Positions 1-9,900 of a stretch of DNA of 50,498 nucleotides are shown here, piece after piece. Source of the stretch: Lingula anatina (Eukaryota > Brachiopoda > Lingulata > Lingulida > Lingulidae); NCBI RefSeq assembly GCF_001039355.2, contig NW_019775824.1, forward strand, positions 318,872 through 369,369, given 5' to 3'. Below the pieces are notes generated by a model. The model did no database searches and was not told the DNA's origin. It worked only from the letters and a program-made list of their open reading frames with translations. The number at the start of each line of letters is the position of its first letter. Position 1 is the first letter of the stretch. Position numbers and translations under genes: made by a program.

Positions 1-913
1 TAGGCAATGCAGTCTGTTTGGTAAATTTTTCTGGCAATTAAACAATTTTTTTTGTGAAAATTTAAAATTTTTTCACTTATTGGCATTTTCAAGGTGTGAC
101 TTTGAAGTTCCATGATCCTGAAGACCTTTGCTTGTCACATTTTCTGAATGTCCATGTTATTAATATTTTATGATTGAAAATTGATGGTCATTATGCTGTT
201 AAACATTATGTAATGTTGCATCACCTATTTTGGGCACTGCTCCTATGATGACCATTTAAGGGAAATCATGTCACTTGCTGTTCTCAAACTTACAGGAAAG
301 AAACATGGGTCTAACATACAGCTTCAGTAGGCAATGCAGTCTGTTTGCTAAATTTTTCTGACAATTTAACATTTTTTTGTGAAAATTTAATTTTTCACTT
401 ATTGGCATTTTCAAGGTGCAACTTAGAACCTCCACGGGCTTGAAGACCCATGCTAGTCACATTTTTTGAAAATCCATGACACATATATTTTATTATTAAA
501 AATTGATGGTCATTATGCTGTTAAGCATTATGTAATGTTGCATCAAAATAGAAAAAAACACAATTTTTGGTGCTGCTGCCATGATGACCATTATGGGAAA
601 ACCGTGTTACTTATGATTGTCAAACTTTCAAAAATGAAACACGGGACTAAAATGCAGCCCGAGTTGAAAAAGCAGTCTAATTGGCTTCTTTTTCTGGAAG
701 TTATACATTTTAGTGAAATATTCATTATCTTTTTTGGCATATTTATTGTGTGTCTCGGAGCTCCCATGGACATGAAGCAGATTGGTAATCAAATTTTCTA
801 CATGTCCATGCTATTTATAGTCAATAATCAAAAATTGGTGATAATTATTCTATAATTCATTATGTAATGTTACATCAAAATTGACAATGATCTTTTTACA
901 CAGCTACTGCAAA
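1..913. repeat. Degenerate tandem repeat, about 325-bp unit
   Basis: The stretch beginning taggcaatgcagtctgtttg at base 1 recurs at about 328 with nearly the same following 90 bases, and a more diverged third copy starts near 670. Shared landmarks per unit are cacttattggcattttcaag, gatggtcattatgctgttaa and gtaatgttgcatca. The third unit is broken at 914 by the hAT element and resumes at 5011 (gaaaactgtgttacttatta corresponds to gaaaaccgtgttacttatga in unit 2). Short open frames here show no coding character. No gene is seen. Confidence 0.8.
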
Positions 914-1418
914 CAGGGTTCTGCCAAGGCCGCGATTCTGCGAGATTCTCGCCAAAAAAATAAAATTCTCGCACAAAAATTACCAAAGATGCGAAAATTC
1001 TCGCATACAAACCGAGTGAGGGTGCTATCATTGTTTTTGAGATGATAAAATACACATTGAGAGTGGCGTCTAAAATTGTTTATCTAAATAATCATCACCG
1101 GTATAAATTTCTGCGCATCATACGCTGCATTGACCTGATAACACAGTGTTCCTAACGTCGTCATATTGCGACGATGTTTTACTGCATGTGTACACTCGTA
1201 AGAGATCGTTTCAAGCAGCGTCGTCATTTGTTGTCGTAATATCAATAGTACCTCTTCATGACTACAGTCCAATCGGCAATCCTCGGGTGATTCCGCTGCA
1301 CTCGGCCTAAAGTAGGTTGAGCGATTTGAGCGGTTTTATTGGTTCTCTCACTCGCGGGACAGTCAACCAATGATAGACGGCGTGACAGTGACTGTGATAT
1401 TGGTGAAGCGTGGTTAAA

Positions 1419-3924
1419 ATGGCGGCTTCCTTGCTTTCGTCGCCGACAGCGAAAGTTAAGAAACAGAAATCTATTTTAAGTTTTATGCCAAAGTCAGGTG
1501 AATCCGTCTCTCCGCCTGACAAGTCTGAGAAAAGGAAGAAACAAATTTCTGAAGATGCGACTTCAGATGAAACTGAAAGATCGTCGACGATAAAGGTATG
1601 GTCATTCCGTGGCATTTTTATTTTACCTTTTGGAAGGACACTTGACACTTCGTTTGAAAATGTGAAAGAAAGTAAAAAAAAAGTAATAGGCCCGTTTTTG
1701 ATACGATTATTCCTCTATATGTGAGTATGAAAACTGAAAAAAAAAAAAAACCTTAAAAAATGACGGGTCCCGTTTCTGATATGCTTATTCCTCCTACTAC
1801 AGTAGTATGTGAGTATGATAATATGAAAAAGAAGTTGAGGTCCGTTTTTGGTATGTTTATTCCTCCTATGTGAGTATGATAATATGAAAAAGAAGTTACA
1901 AAAGTTAGGAGGCCCGTTTTTGATATGTTTATTCCTCTCTCTCTATAATGTATATATATATATGTGTGTGAGAATAAAAATTTGAAAAAGGAAATGTTTA
2001 ATTTTAATGAAGAAGTAAGGAGGTCTGTTTCTGATATGTTTATTCCTCTGTATATATGTGTGAGAATACTAATTTGAAAAAAAGTTAGTGCCTCCTAACC
2101 AGGGATGTTTTCATAGAATACACTCAACCAAATGTGTGACCTATATTTTTTTACTTTAGCCTTTATTTTAAAAAGAAGTCAATATTGTGAAAACGATACA
2201 TCAAAGATAAAAAAGTCCTTCCCAAACACTTTTATGAAATTTTTCCTGATAAAAGTGTTAATTAAGTCATGATTAATCATCAAAACCTAAAAATTCTTTT
2301 GGATTGTGGTGTCTGGTTCCAGAAATTATAAGTTTGTAAGTAGAAGAAATTTTAACATTTTTTTAAAATTTTAGGTCTGCAGACCAAATGACATCGAAGG
2401 GCCTGAAAGAAAGAAACCAAAAGTAGTGCCACAGAAATTTCAACACGATTGGTTAAGAGATTATTCTTGGCTCCGCTATGATAATGAGGCAGATGCTATG
2501 TCATGTGCACTTTGCATCAAACATGGTAAGAAAAATGCAATGACTGATAACAACAAGAACTTTAAAACCACATCACTTGACCGCCATGCAGGCACTGCTG
2601 ACCACAAAGAGAGCGTCACAGCTGAAAACATGCAGGGACAACTGCAGAAATCTGTAGAGAAACTAGTGAATGAGAAAGAAGCTGCAGCTTTGATTGCCTT
2701 GAAATCTACATACTGGATAGCCCAAGAAGGTCTTGCTATTTCTAAGTATGAAAGCCTGCTGGATTTGTTGGAAGAAATGAAGTGTCCCAATATTGAAGAG
2801 TTAAAGTGCACCAAAAGCATCAATTATAGATCTGATAAAACAGCAGGAGAAATGATAAGCACTATTGCAACTGTGATCAGGAGAGATCTTGCTGGTAAAC
2901 TGATGGCTAGTCCATATGTTAGTTTTCTCTTAGATGAAAGCACTGACATTGCAACAACCAAAAAACTAGTACTTTATGCCAGAATTCTTGATTCAGAATT
3001 CACTCCTTCCACACATTTTGTGACAAACATCAAAATAGAAAGTACCACAGGTGAAGCTATCTACAATGAGCTGAAATCTGTAATGAATGAACCTGGCAGA
3101 GTTATTCCACCATCAAAGGTAATGGGCCTTGGGACAGATGGAGCTAAAGTTATGACTGGGACTGGGAAAGGGCTAACTGGATTCATGTTGAGAGACAACC
3201 CAATGATGCTGAACTACCATTGCATAGCTCATAGACTGGCTTTAGTCACATCACAAGCAGCCAACCAAGTCGCCTACTTAGTTGATTATCAAAACACATT
3301 AACGGGAATTTTCTACTTTTTCAAGTCATCAGCTAATAGAGTTGCAAAGTTGTCTGCGATACAGGATATGCTGAATGAACCCAGCCTGAAAGTGAAGGAG
3401 ATCCATGAAGTAAGATGGTTGTCTACATATATTGCAGTACAAACAGTGTATAGGACACTCGATTCACTGCTCACATTTTTCAGCTCTGATCAAGATGCGA
3501 AGTCCAAAGGCTATGCAAAGAAAATGATTCAGTATGACTTTGTAGCTAGTACCTACCTGATGATGGATGTACTTCCAATCGTATCTGAGATGTGTTTGGT
3601 GTTCCAGAAGGAAGACTTGGATGTCAGTCAAGTGAAGGTGAACTTCATTATTGTTAAATGTTTGTAGATTAGTTTTTAAAAATGATTGTTCTTAATTCAT
3701 AGTTGTTTTAAATTTGACTGCCTGTAGATAACTTTTTAAAAATTGTTCTTAATTTTTTTTTAATTTTCTCCTCTTCTATTATCTTTTTCTTACCTTTAAC
3801 ATTTTTTTCTATTATCACTTTCCTCTTATTCATATAAGTTATAATTATAAGTAATTTTTCTTTTCTTTTAATTTTGAATTTTATTTACAAAGTTTAAAGA
3901 ATGCTGGCTTTTAAACTCTAAATA

Positions 3925-3956
<32 letters not shown>

Positions 3957-4632
3957 GGTACAGGTTGACCATGCCAGAAGGGCACTGGAGAAACTCAAGG
4001 CTGGAGAAGATGAAACTACTTATCTGCATGAACTGAAGGAGAAACATCTGACGATTGAAGGAGGGAAGTTTGTCTTCAAGGGAAATCACATTCTTCAGGG
4101 AAAACAAAACACCGAGTCCATCAAATTGCAGCTGATTGACCAGATCTTGAAGAAGCTGAGTGAAAGATTTCCTGATGATGATAGCAATGTCATTTATGCT
4201 TTTTCTATACTTGCTATGAGGCCACTGACTTTCTTATCTAAATCAGAGCGGAAGACGTGGGGGGAGGATAAATTAGAAGTTTTAATCAAGCAGTATGGGG
4301 AGGAGAAAGTCACACAACAAGTAACGCAGGAGCCTTTGATTAACCCAGGTGACACCAGGAGAGAGTGGGCAATGGTCAAGGAGCTGGTTTTACATGAAGG
4401 CTATAAAAGGGACAAAATGACAGAGCTGTGGAGCCTTGTGAACAAGCACCACAAAGATGATTATCCCAACCTCCTCACATTAGCAGCATTGGCATTAATT
4501 GCCCCCATTCACACAGCGGATTGTGAGAGAGGCTTTAGTGCCCAGAATGCCACCAAGACAGCACTGAGGAATAGGCTCTCTCCTGACAAAGTGAACGACA
4601 TCTTGACAATTAAACTTGAGGGGGGGGGATAG
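1419..4632 (+). CDS. hAT transposase (BED/TTF-like finger, DDE core, dimerisation domain)
   Basis: Three exons: 1419-1595, 2375-3637 and 3958-4632, all joined in phase 0 with GT/AG sites, about 704 residues. Exon 1 begins MAASLLSSP and carries QKSILSFM, which resembles a PCNA-interacting (PIP) box. A C-x2-C...H-x5-H finger follows (about C103, C106, H130, H136). Blocks typical of hAT transposases come next: LLDESTD (about D246), GLGTDGAKVM (about D314), HCIAHRLAL, and ADCERGFS (about E670), so the expected D, D and E residues are all present. The C-terminal dimerisation region YPNLLTLAALALI...LRNRLSP is complete. The frame then hits TAG at 4630 just after a run of eight G; one fewer G would open about 21 more codons to a TGA near 4701. 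It resembles the ZNF862-like branch of domesticated and active hAT proteins. Splicing is inferred, not observed. Confidence 0.85.
3638..3957 (+). other. Transposase intron 2 ending in an (ATT)n microsatellite
   Basis: The intron separates the catalytic core from the C-terminal exon. Its donor is AAG|gtgaac. The last 35 bases are an ATT microsatellite whose final TAG serves as the acceptor, so the repeat replaces a normal pyrimidine tract. Reading through the intron would terminate the protein at 3665-3667. Confidence 0.7.
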
Positions 4633-5010
4633 GAGAAAGTTTGACTTCATGGAGGCTCTTCAAGAATGGAGAGTCAAAAACAGGAAACTGTTTGTTAAAT
4701 GACTAAGTTAGTTGTTCATTATGTGAACTTAAATGGACAGTACAGTACAGCAGTGTTGGCACATAGCCTAAAGTTTTTATAGAAAAATCATTTGCAACTG
4801 TATATACATACAGTCTATTTAAAAGTTGCTTTCAAAGTTGAATCAGTTCAGTTTGTGAACTTTAATAAAATACCAGTACAGACTAGCAGTGTATGTTTTT
4901 ATGTAAAATATCATTTTTCCTGATCTCCCACTATTTCTCAAAATCTCCCCAACTTTTAAGCTCAGAGGGGAGAATTCTCCCCCCTTTTTTGAGACCTTGG
5001 CAGAACCCTG

Positions 5011-5477
5011 TGCAAACATTAGGAAAAGAAAACTGTGTTACTTATTATTATATTTAACTAATAAGTATGATTTTTGGGATTGTCATGCAGTNTTAGATAC
5101 CCATCAATGTAAACTTGAAAATCTGACCGTCTTCCGGAAGACCCAGAAGACACCCTAAATCCACCCCTGGAGATACCATCACTTTACCAATATTTCCATG
5201 CAATAATTTGATAATTATAAATATATTGGCATTTTGCTTTACAAATAATAATAATAATAACATCAATATATTAATTTACAGCCTAAAATCAATGAAAAAA
5301 CTTCATTGGACATATTAATCTATGTACCTTCCGTCCTTCCATGAAATTGGGAAATTCCATGTTTTTTGCTGGTTCCTGAGATTCGTCCCCGGACCCCCGC
5401 TGGGTAGGTATTTGGGTCCTATGATAAATATTCAGAGGTTTTAATTGAAAGCTAGTCACCTTCTATCCTTCACTCAC
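5011..5477. other. Flank of the hAT element, single-N join, and ACOT8 intron-like sequence
   Basis: 5011-5091 is the far side of the interrupted tandem repeat. A single N at 5092 marks a contig join. From 5093 on, the sequence matches 15060-15450 and, in part, 8458-8560, and corresponds to the intron 3' of ACOT8 exon 3. No gene is seen in it. Confidence 0.6.
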
Positions 5478-5590
5478 CTGCATGGTAATAATAGTATTCC
5501 CATTCTGTGTGGCCTTCACTGATCTGGTGCTGAAACTGTTGCCATCACGCAGACAATCCACATGGTACAGTATAGGCAACGTGTTGTCTC
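5478..5590 (-). CDS. ACOT8: ACOT8 exon 3, extra copy (contig A)
   Basis: On the minus strand the acceptor tttttcag is followed by an exon encoding [17 protein letters not shown] then [14 protein letters not shown] and IITMQ, ending at CAG|gtgagt. This matches the animal ACOT8 segment ending RSVKA.Q.G.PI. The length of 113 nt and phases (in 1, out 0) equal those of the copies at 8893-9005 and 15457-15569. It lies downstream of exon 5 on the minus strand, which is the wrong order for one transcript, so it is either an assembly artefact or part of an internal duplication. Confidence 0.8.
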
Positions 5591-6146
5591 CTGAAAAACA
5601 GAATAATTACCATTAACAGCTAGAACAAGACATGGCAAGGAATGCAGAGAGTTTGGGTAGAGTATGTGTGAATTATTTCAATCATTTTATTTGATTATAG
5701 CTTTTTTATTCTATTGGATTATAAGCACAAGTTAAGTACATAAACCATTTTTGTTGAACATATGTCTGAAGACAATTTATATTTTTGATAGTACTTTTAT
5801 AGATTAATGCCATCAATTAATGTCCCCAAAATTGAAAACCATCACTCCATTGGGGTTAAGGACATTTCAATTTTCCCAAATTGATTCACAGTTACAGCAA
5901 GTATCAGGAATTAGGATCAAAGGTTGGTTAAAAGGAGAAAAATATCCCTTAGCCCAAGAAAATTTGTTAATTACCATTTTTTTCAGGGAAATCTTACAAT
6001 TCCTGTCTTTAAAAAAAAAGCTAACAGATGCTGAGTTGCCAATAAAATAACACGTCCAACATACAAAGCAGATCACGGTAATAAAAATATGTAAAACAAA
6101 ATTACGCCAAAACCTACTTTGGATAAATATTAGGTAATAAACTCAC

Positions 6147-6286
6147 CAGGTCTAATAAAATATGTGTGTAGACTGTGGACATGGAGATGATCAGCAACGG
6201 TTTTTGAGGCAGCTACCAGAGCCTGACCCACCACTTGCCCTCCAAACACTGCCCGCGACCTCACTGGCTTCCATAAATTAGAGCCC
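6147..6286 (-). CDS. ACOT8: ACOT8 exon 2, extra copy (contig A)
   Basis: The exon encodes [20 protein letters not shown], then [20 protein letters not shown] and [18 protein letters not shown] and HVHSLH..F are signatures of the first hotdog domain of acyl-CoA thioesterase II/ACOT8. The exon is 140 nt, entering in phase 2 and leaving in phase 1 at CCTG|gtgagt. It is nearly identical to 16126-16265. Like its neighbour at 5478-5590 it is out of gene order. Confidence 0.85.
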
Positions 6287-6324
6287 CTTGAAATATCAGC
6301 CACAACAACAATATTCACCACAAG

Positions 6325-6358
6325 ATTATACCAAGGAGTTATAACTCCTTGATTATAC
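6325..6358. repeat. 20-bp perfect palindrome with 7-bp direct flanks
   Basis: CAAGGAGTTATAACTCCTTG (6332-6351) is its own reverse complement and is flanked on both sides by attatac (6325-6331 and 6352-6358). The homologous sites near 9847 and 16304 have a single attatac and no palindrome, so this is a 27-bp insertion made of the palindrome plus one flank copy. Confidence 0.85.
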
Positions 6359-6775
6359 GTAGATGTCTTATGAAGTTATACAAGTATTTGCATGAAAAAA
6401 AAAAAAAAGAAAATAAAGAACTGACAGTCTTTATATGCTAGTATGTTATGGTGATTGCCTCTGCATTATGTAAGGTCAACAGTTTTCTGTGGCATGGCAG
6501 TTTTACAGTGCAGCCTGTGCAAATTATTAGAAAAGTTTCCAGTACTGAACAAAAAATTGTGGAATGAAATCATAATACTATATAGTAGTCTCTCCCTCTC
6601 CCTCTATCATAAGCCAAGGGTAATCAAACCGTCTTTTGACATCTCTAGCAGCTCCACTCTTCATTATTTATATATGGTGATTATTTGTGTCATGTGGTGT
6701 AGCCAAGTTATCCAAGTTATATATTTACATATTTAGATAAACTTATACAGACGTATGGTAGAGTACAAATTCTAA
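6359..6775. other. ACOT8 intron-1-like sequence up to a breakpoint
   Basis: This stretch matches 9850-10270 and 16315-16733, which lie between ACOT8 exons 2 and 1. The match stops at gtacaaattctaaca, after which exon 5 sequence starts here whereas the other two copies run on toward exon 1. No separate gene is seen. Confidence 0.7.
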
Positions 6776-6903
6776 CATGGACATCAGAGTGACGCTTCCT
6801 ACTAAAGAACAGCAGAGGGTCGACTGGTTTCACCTCGATGGGAATCTCATCAGCCAGAACCTTCTGGATGGTAGCTTTGGATTGCTTTGAGGTTCTGGTG
6901 TCT
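6776..6903 (-). CDS. ACOT8: ACOT8 exon 5, truncated at a breakpoint
   Basis: After acceptor tctcctcag the exon reads [20 protein letters not shown] then [20 protein letters not shown], in phase 2. The segment [12 protein letters not shown] corresponds to the conserved EVPIEIKPVNP of animal ACOT8, between the two hotdog domains. Homology stops where the sequence switches to intron-1-like DNA near 6775, so no donor and no second-domain residues follow. The rest of the gene, including the second hotdog domain, the catalytic residues and the peroxisomal targeting C-terminus, is not in this window. Confidence 0.75.
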
Positions 6904-9900
6904 CTGAGGAGAGAAAATACATAGCAGTTATAGTATTGGATGAACATACATGTATAAAACTAAAAATGTTTATTTAGAAAAGTCCATGCCTTGCATGCCA
7001 ATGACCTTTAACTTAAACCACATGACTTATTACATCACACCAGTGACATATACTTCTTGTATATCTGAAATGATGGTTCACTGGGTATAAGCTGCATGTA
7101 CATAGGGACCATTTCCATACCCCTATCGTACTAGCAGGATCACTCTATCTTTGAGTGGATTCTTGCCAAATCCCATTCAGTTTAAGCAGTGAGAATCCCT
7201 AGCTATATAGGGAGTTAGATTGTTCTAGCTAGTACAATAGGTTTATGGGAACCCCATCTTGTGCAATCATGCCATGTGTGTGCGTGTGTGTTGTGAGAGG
7301 AAGCCATGAAGGCAAGATCACATATATCTTCCATATGGTATCAGTGTTTGTAGTGTCAATTTAGGTTTCAGGAAACATCACTGCAAATTCTACAGAAAAT
7401 AGATATACCTGGAAACAGCAAGATGGTCTTGATAACAAAGGCAAGTTTCTAGTGAACTATGTCACGCCAGGTCCAATAAGGAAGTGGTATTTTGTTTCAC
7501 ATATAGTGTGACAGTTAGATATTGTGTTAGGTGAGATTGTGACTTGGCTGTAGCAATTTCAAAGAAATGAAATGCATGGATTATTAAAATTGTGTTAGCT
7601 GTGATGGAAACACAATCTTGATAATGATATTCTACATTCTACTGAACCCACTGAGTGGCAAAAGTTTTTACAGAGATCTCTTTTTAGAAAATTCCACACT
7701 TTTCTTTTATTCACCCACATGTCACAAACAGTTAACATAACAATAATCTTCAAACTGTTTTTAGTTCTCAGATATTTTTAATCTCTTTTTGCAACTCACT
7801 AATTGGAGATTGATGAGTTTCGCTAGAAATTAAGGCTCCAAAAACAAGTTAATTCTCAAGGGTTTTGATTTGTGTATACCTTGGTTATAAAAAAATTACT
7901 GAATATCACACAATTTTTTGGTTATGAATAAATATTCTACCATGCAGCTTATGCCTTAATGTTTACAATTCCATCCATGCAGATAAATGCTAATATGTAG
8001 CTTTTAAAGAACTCAAAACAAATATCTATTGAGAATTTAAAAAAAAACTCCTTACTGTAGAAAAGTTCTCAGGCACTCCTCAGTAGTCCGCAGTTTGTCA
8101 GGGGGTGGGGCATGTGGCATGGTATACTGATGGCTAAGAACCCCTTCCTCCTCCTTGTGGTATGACACCTGGTGGGGAAATGACATACTTATCACGGTCA
8201 TGTTCACAGCAGATTACACTGGTTTCTCCAGGGGCATGCTCAAACCATGTTGGGTCTAAGTTAAAACTGATGTGAGTGGCACTACAGCAGTGGCCATATT
8301 GTGACCCAGAAATAGGTTGCAACTGATGATGACAAGTTTCAATTCAAGAGTCATACAGAGATCAGGGATGGATCCAGAGTTATTTTCTGACAGTCTTCAA
8401 ATTTATCATTGTTGATCCATCCTCCATTTTTGACCGTCTTCCGACAAAAAAAATTAGATACCCATCAATGTAAACTTGAAAATCTGACCGTCTTCCGGAA
8501 GACCCAGAAGACACCCTAAATCCACCCCTGGAGATACCATCACTTTACCAATATTTCCATNTTTTGTATACAAGAGTCATACAGAGATACCATCGCTTTA
8601 CCAATATTTTAATACAATAATTTGATAATTATAAATATTGGCATTTTGCTATACAAATAATAATAATAAAAACATCAATATATTAATTTACAGCCTAAAA
8701 TCCATGAAAAAACTTCATTGGACATATTAATCTATGTACCTTCCATGAAAATGTGAAATTCCGTGTTTTTTTAATACAATTCTGCTGGTTCCTGAGATTC
8801 ATCCCCGGACCCCGGCCGGGTAGGTATTTGGGTCTCATGATAAATATTCAGAGGTTTTTATTAAAGCTAGGCACCTTCTATCCTTCACTCACCTGCATGG
8901 TAATAATGGTATTCCCATTCTGTGTGGCCTTCACTGATCTTGTGCTAAAACTGTTGCCGTCACGCAGGCGGTCCACATGGTACAGTATAGGCAACGTGTT
9001 GTCTCCTGAAAAACAATAATTACCATTAACAGTTAGAACAAGATATGGCAAGGAATGCAGAGAGTTTGGGTAGAATACGTGTAAATTATTTCAATTATTT
9101 TATTTGATTATAGCTTTTTTCATTCTATTTGATTATAAATCCATGATAAATACATAAACCATTTTTGTTGAACATGTCTGAAGACTATTAATTTGTCAGC
9201 ATTTTAACAGATTAATGCCATCAATTAATGTCCCCAAAATTCACCACAATTTAGGATCTCAGACTCCTGGCAAACCTCACGGTCTATCAGCCATCTTGAC
9301 AGTTGTTAATCACATGTATTCCAAAAGTTAATGTGAGAATTGAGCTTGAGGGGATGATAGAATTAAAAAAGAAAATCACACTAAGTTTGGGTTAAAGACT
9401 TTTGAATTTTCCCAAATTGTTTTACAGTCACAGCAAGTGTCAGGAAAGTAGAATCAAAGGTTGGCTAAAAGGAGAAAAATACTCCTTAGCCTCAGAAAAT
9501 TTGTTAATTACCTTTTTTTTTTTAGGAAAGTCTTACAATACCTGTCTTTAAAAAATAATAGCTAACAGATGCTGACTTGCCAATAAAATAACATGTTCAA
9601 CATACAAAGCAGATCACAGTGAAAAAAAAAACATCAAAATCTACTTTAGATTTTATTAAGTAATAAACTCACCAGGTCTGATAAAATATGTGTGTAGACT
9701 GTGGACATGAAGATGATCAGCAACAGTTTTTGAGGCAGCCACCAGAGCCTGACCCACCACCTGCCCTCCAAACACTGCCCGCGACCGCACTGGCTTCCAT
9801 AAATTAGAGCCCCTTGAAATATCAGGCACAACAACAATATTCAACACAAGATTATACGTAGAAGTTTTATGAAAATATACTAGTATTTGCCTGAAAAAAA

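Larger units (their letters stand above)
914..5010 (+). mobile_element. hAT-superfamily DNA transposon, near-complete
   Basis: The element is bounded by a 16-bp perfect terminal inverted repeat: CAGGGTTCTGCCAAGG at 914-929 and its complement CCTTGGCAGAACCCTG at 4995-5010. TGCAAA directly precedes the left end (908-913) and directly follows the right end (5011-5016). If the 5' CA at 914-915 is counted, the shared word becomes the 8-mer TGCAAACA (908-915 and 5011-5018), the size usual for hAT. ATTCTCGC occurs three times just inside the left end (945, 965, 997), as expected for subterminal transposase-binding repeats. It carries a spliced hAT transposase gene. It lies inside a tandem repeat that continues on both sides, so the insertion boundaries are independently supported. 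Confidence 0.9.

Noticed and set aside
5820-6050. Open frame repeated identically at 15799-16029
   Set aside because: Identity follows from the copied intron between ACOT8 exons 2 and 3, not from protein conservation; contig B has the frame broken by an indel.
8180-8322. Minus-strand open frame upstream of ACOT8 exon 4 with [15 protein letters not shown], faintly like the second hotdog SLDHSMWFHAP
   Set aside because: It lies between exons 3 and 4, the wrong place for that domain, and the match is only a few residues. The exon 4 acceptor and phase explain the region better.
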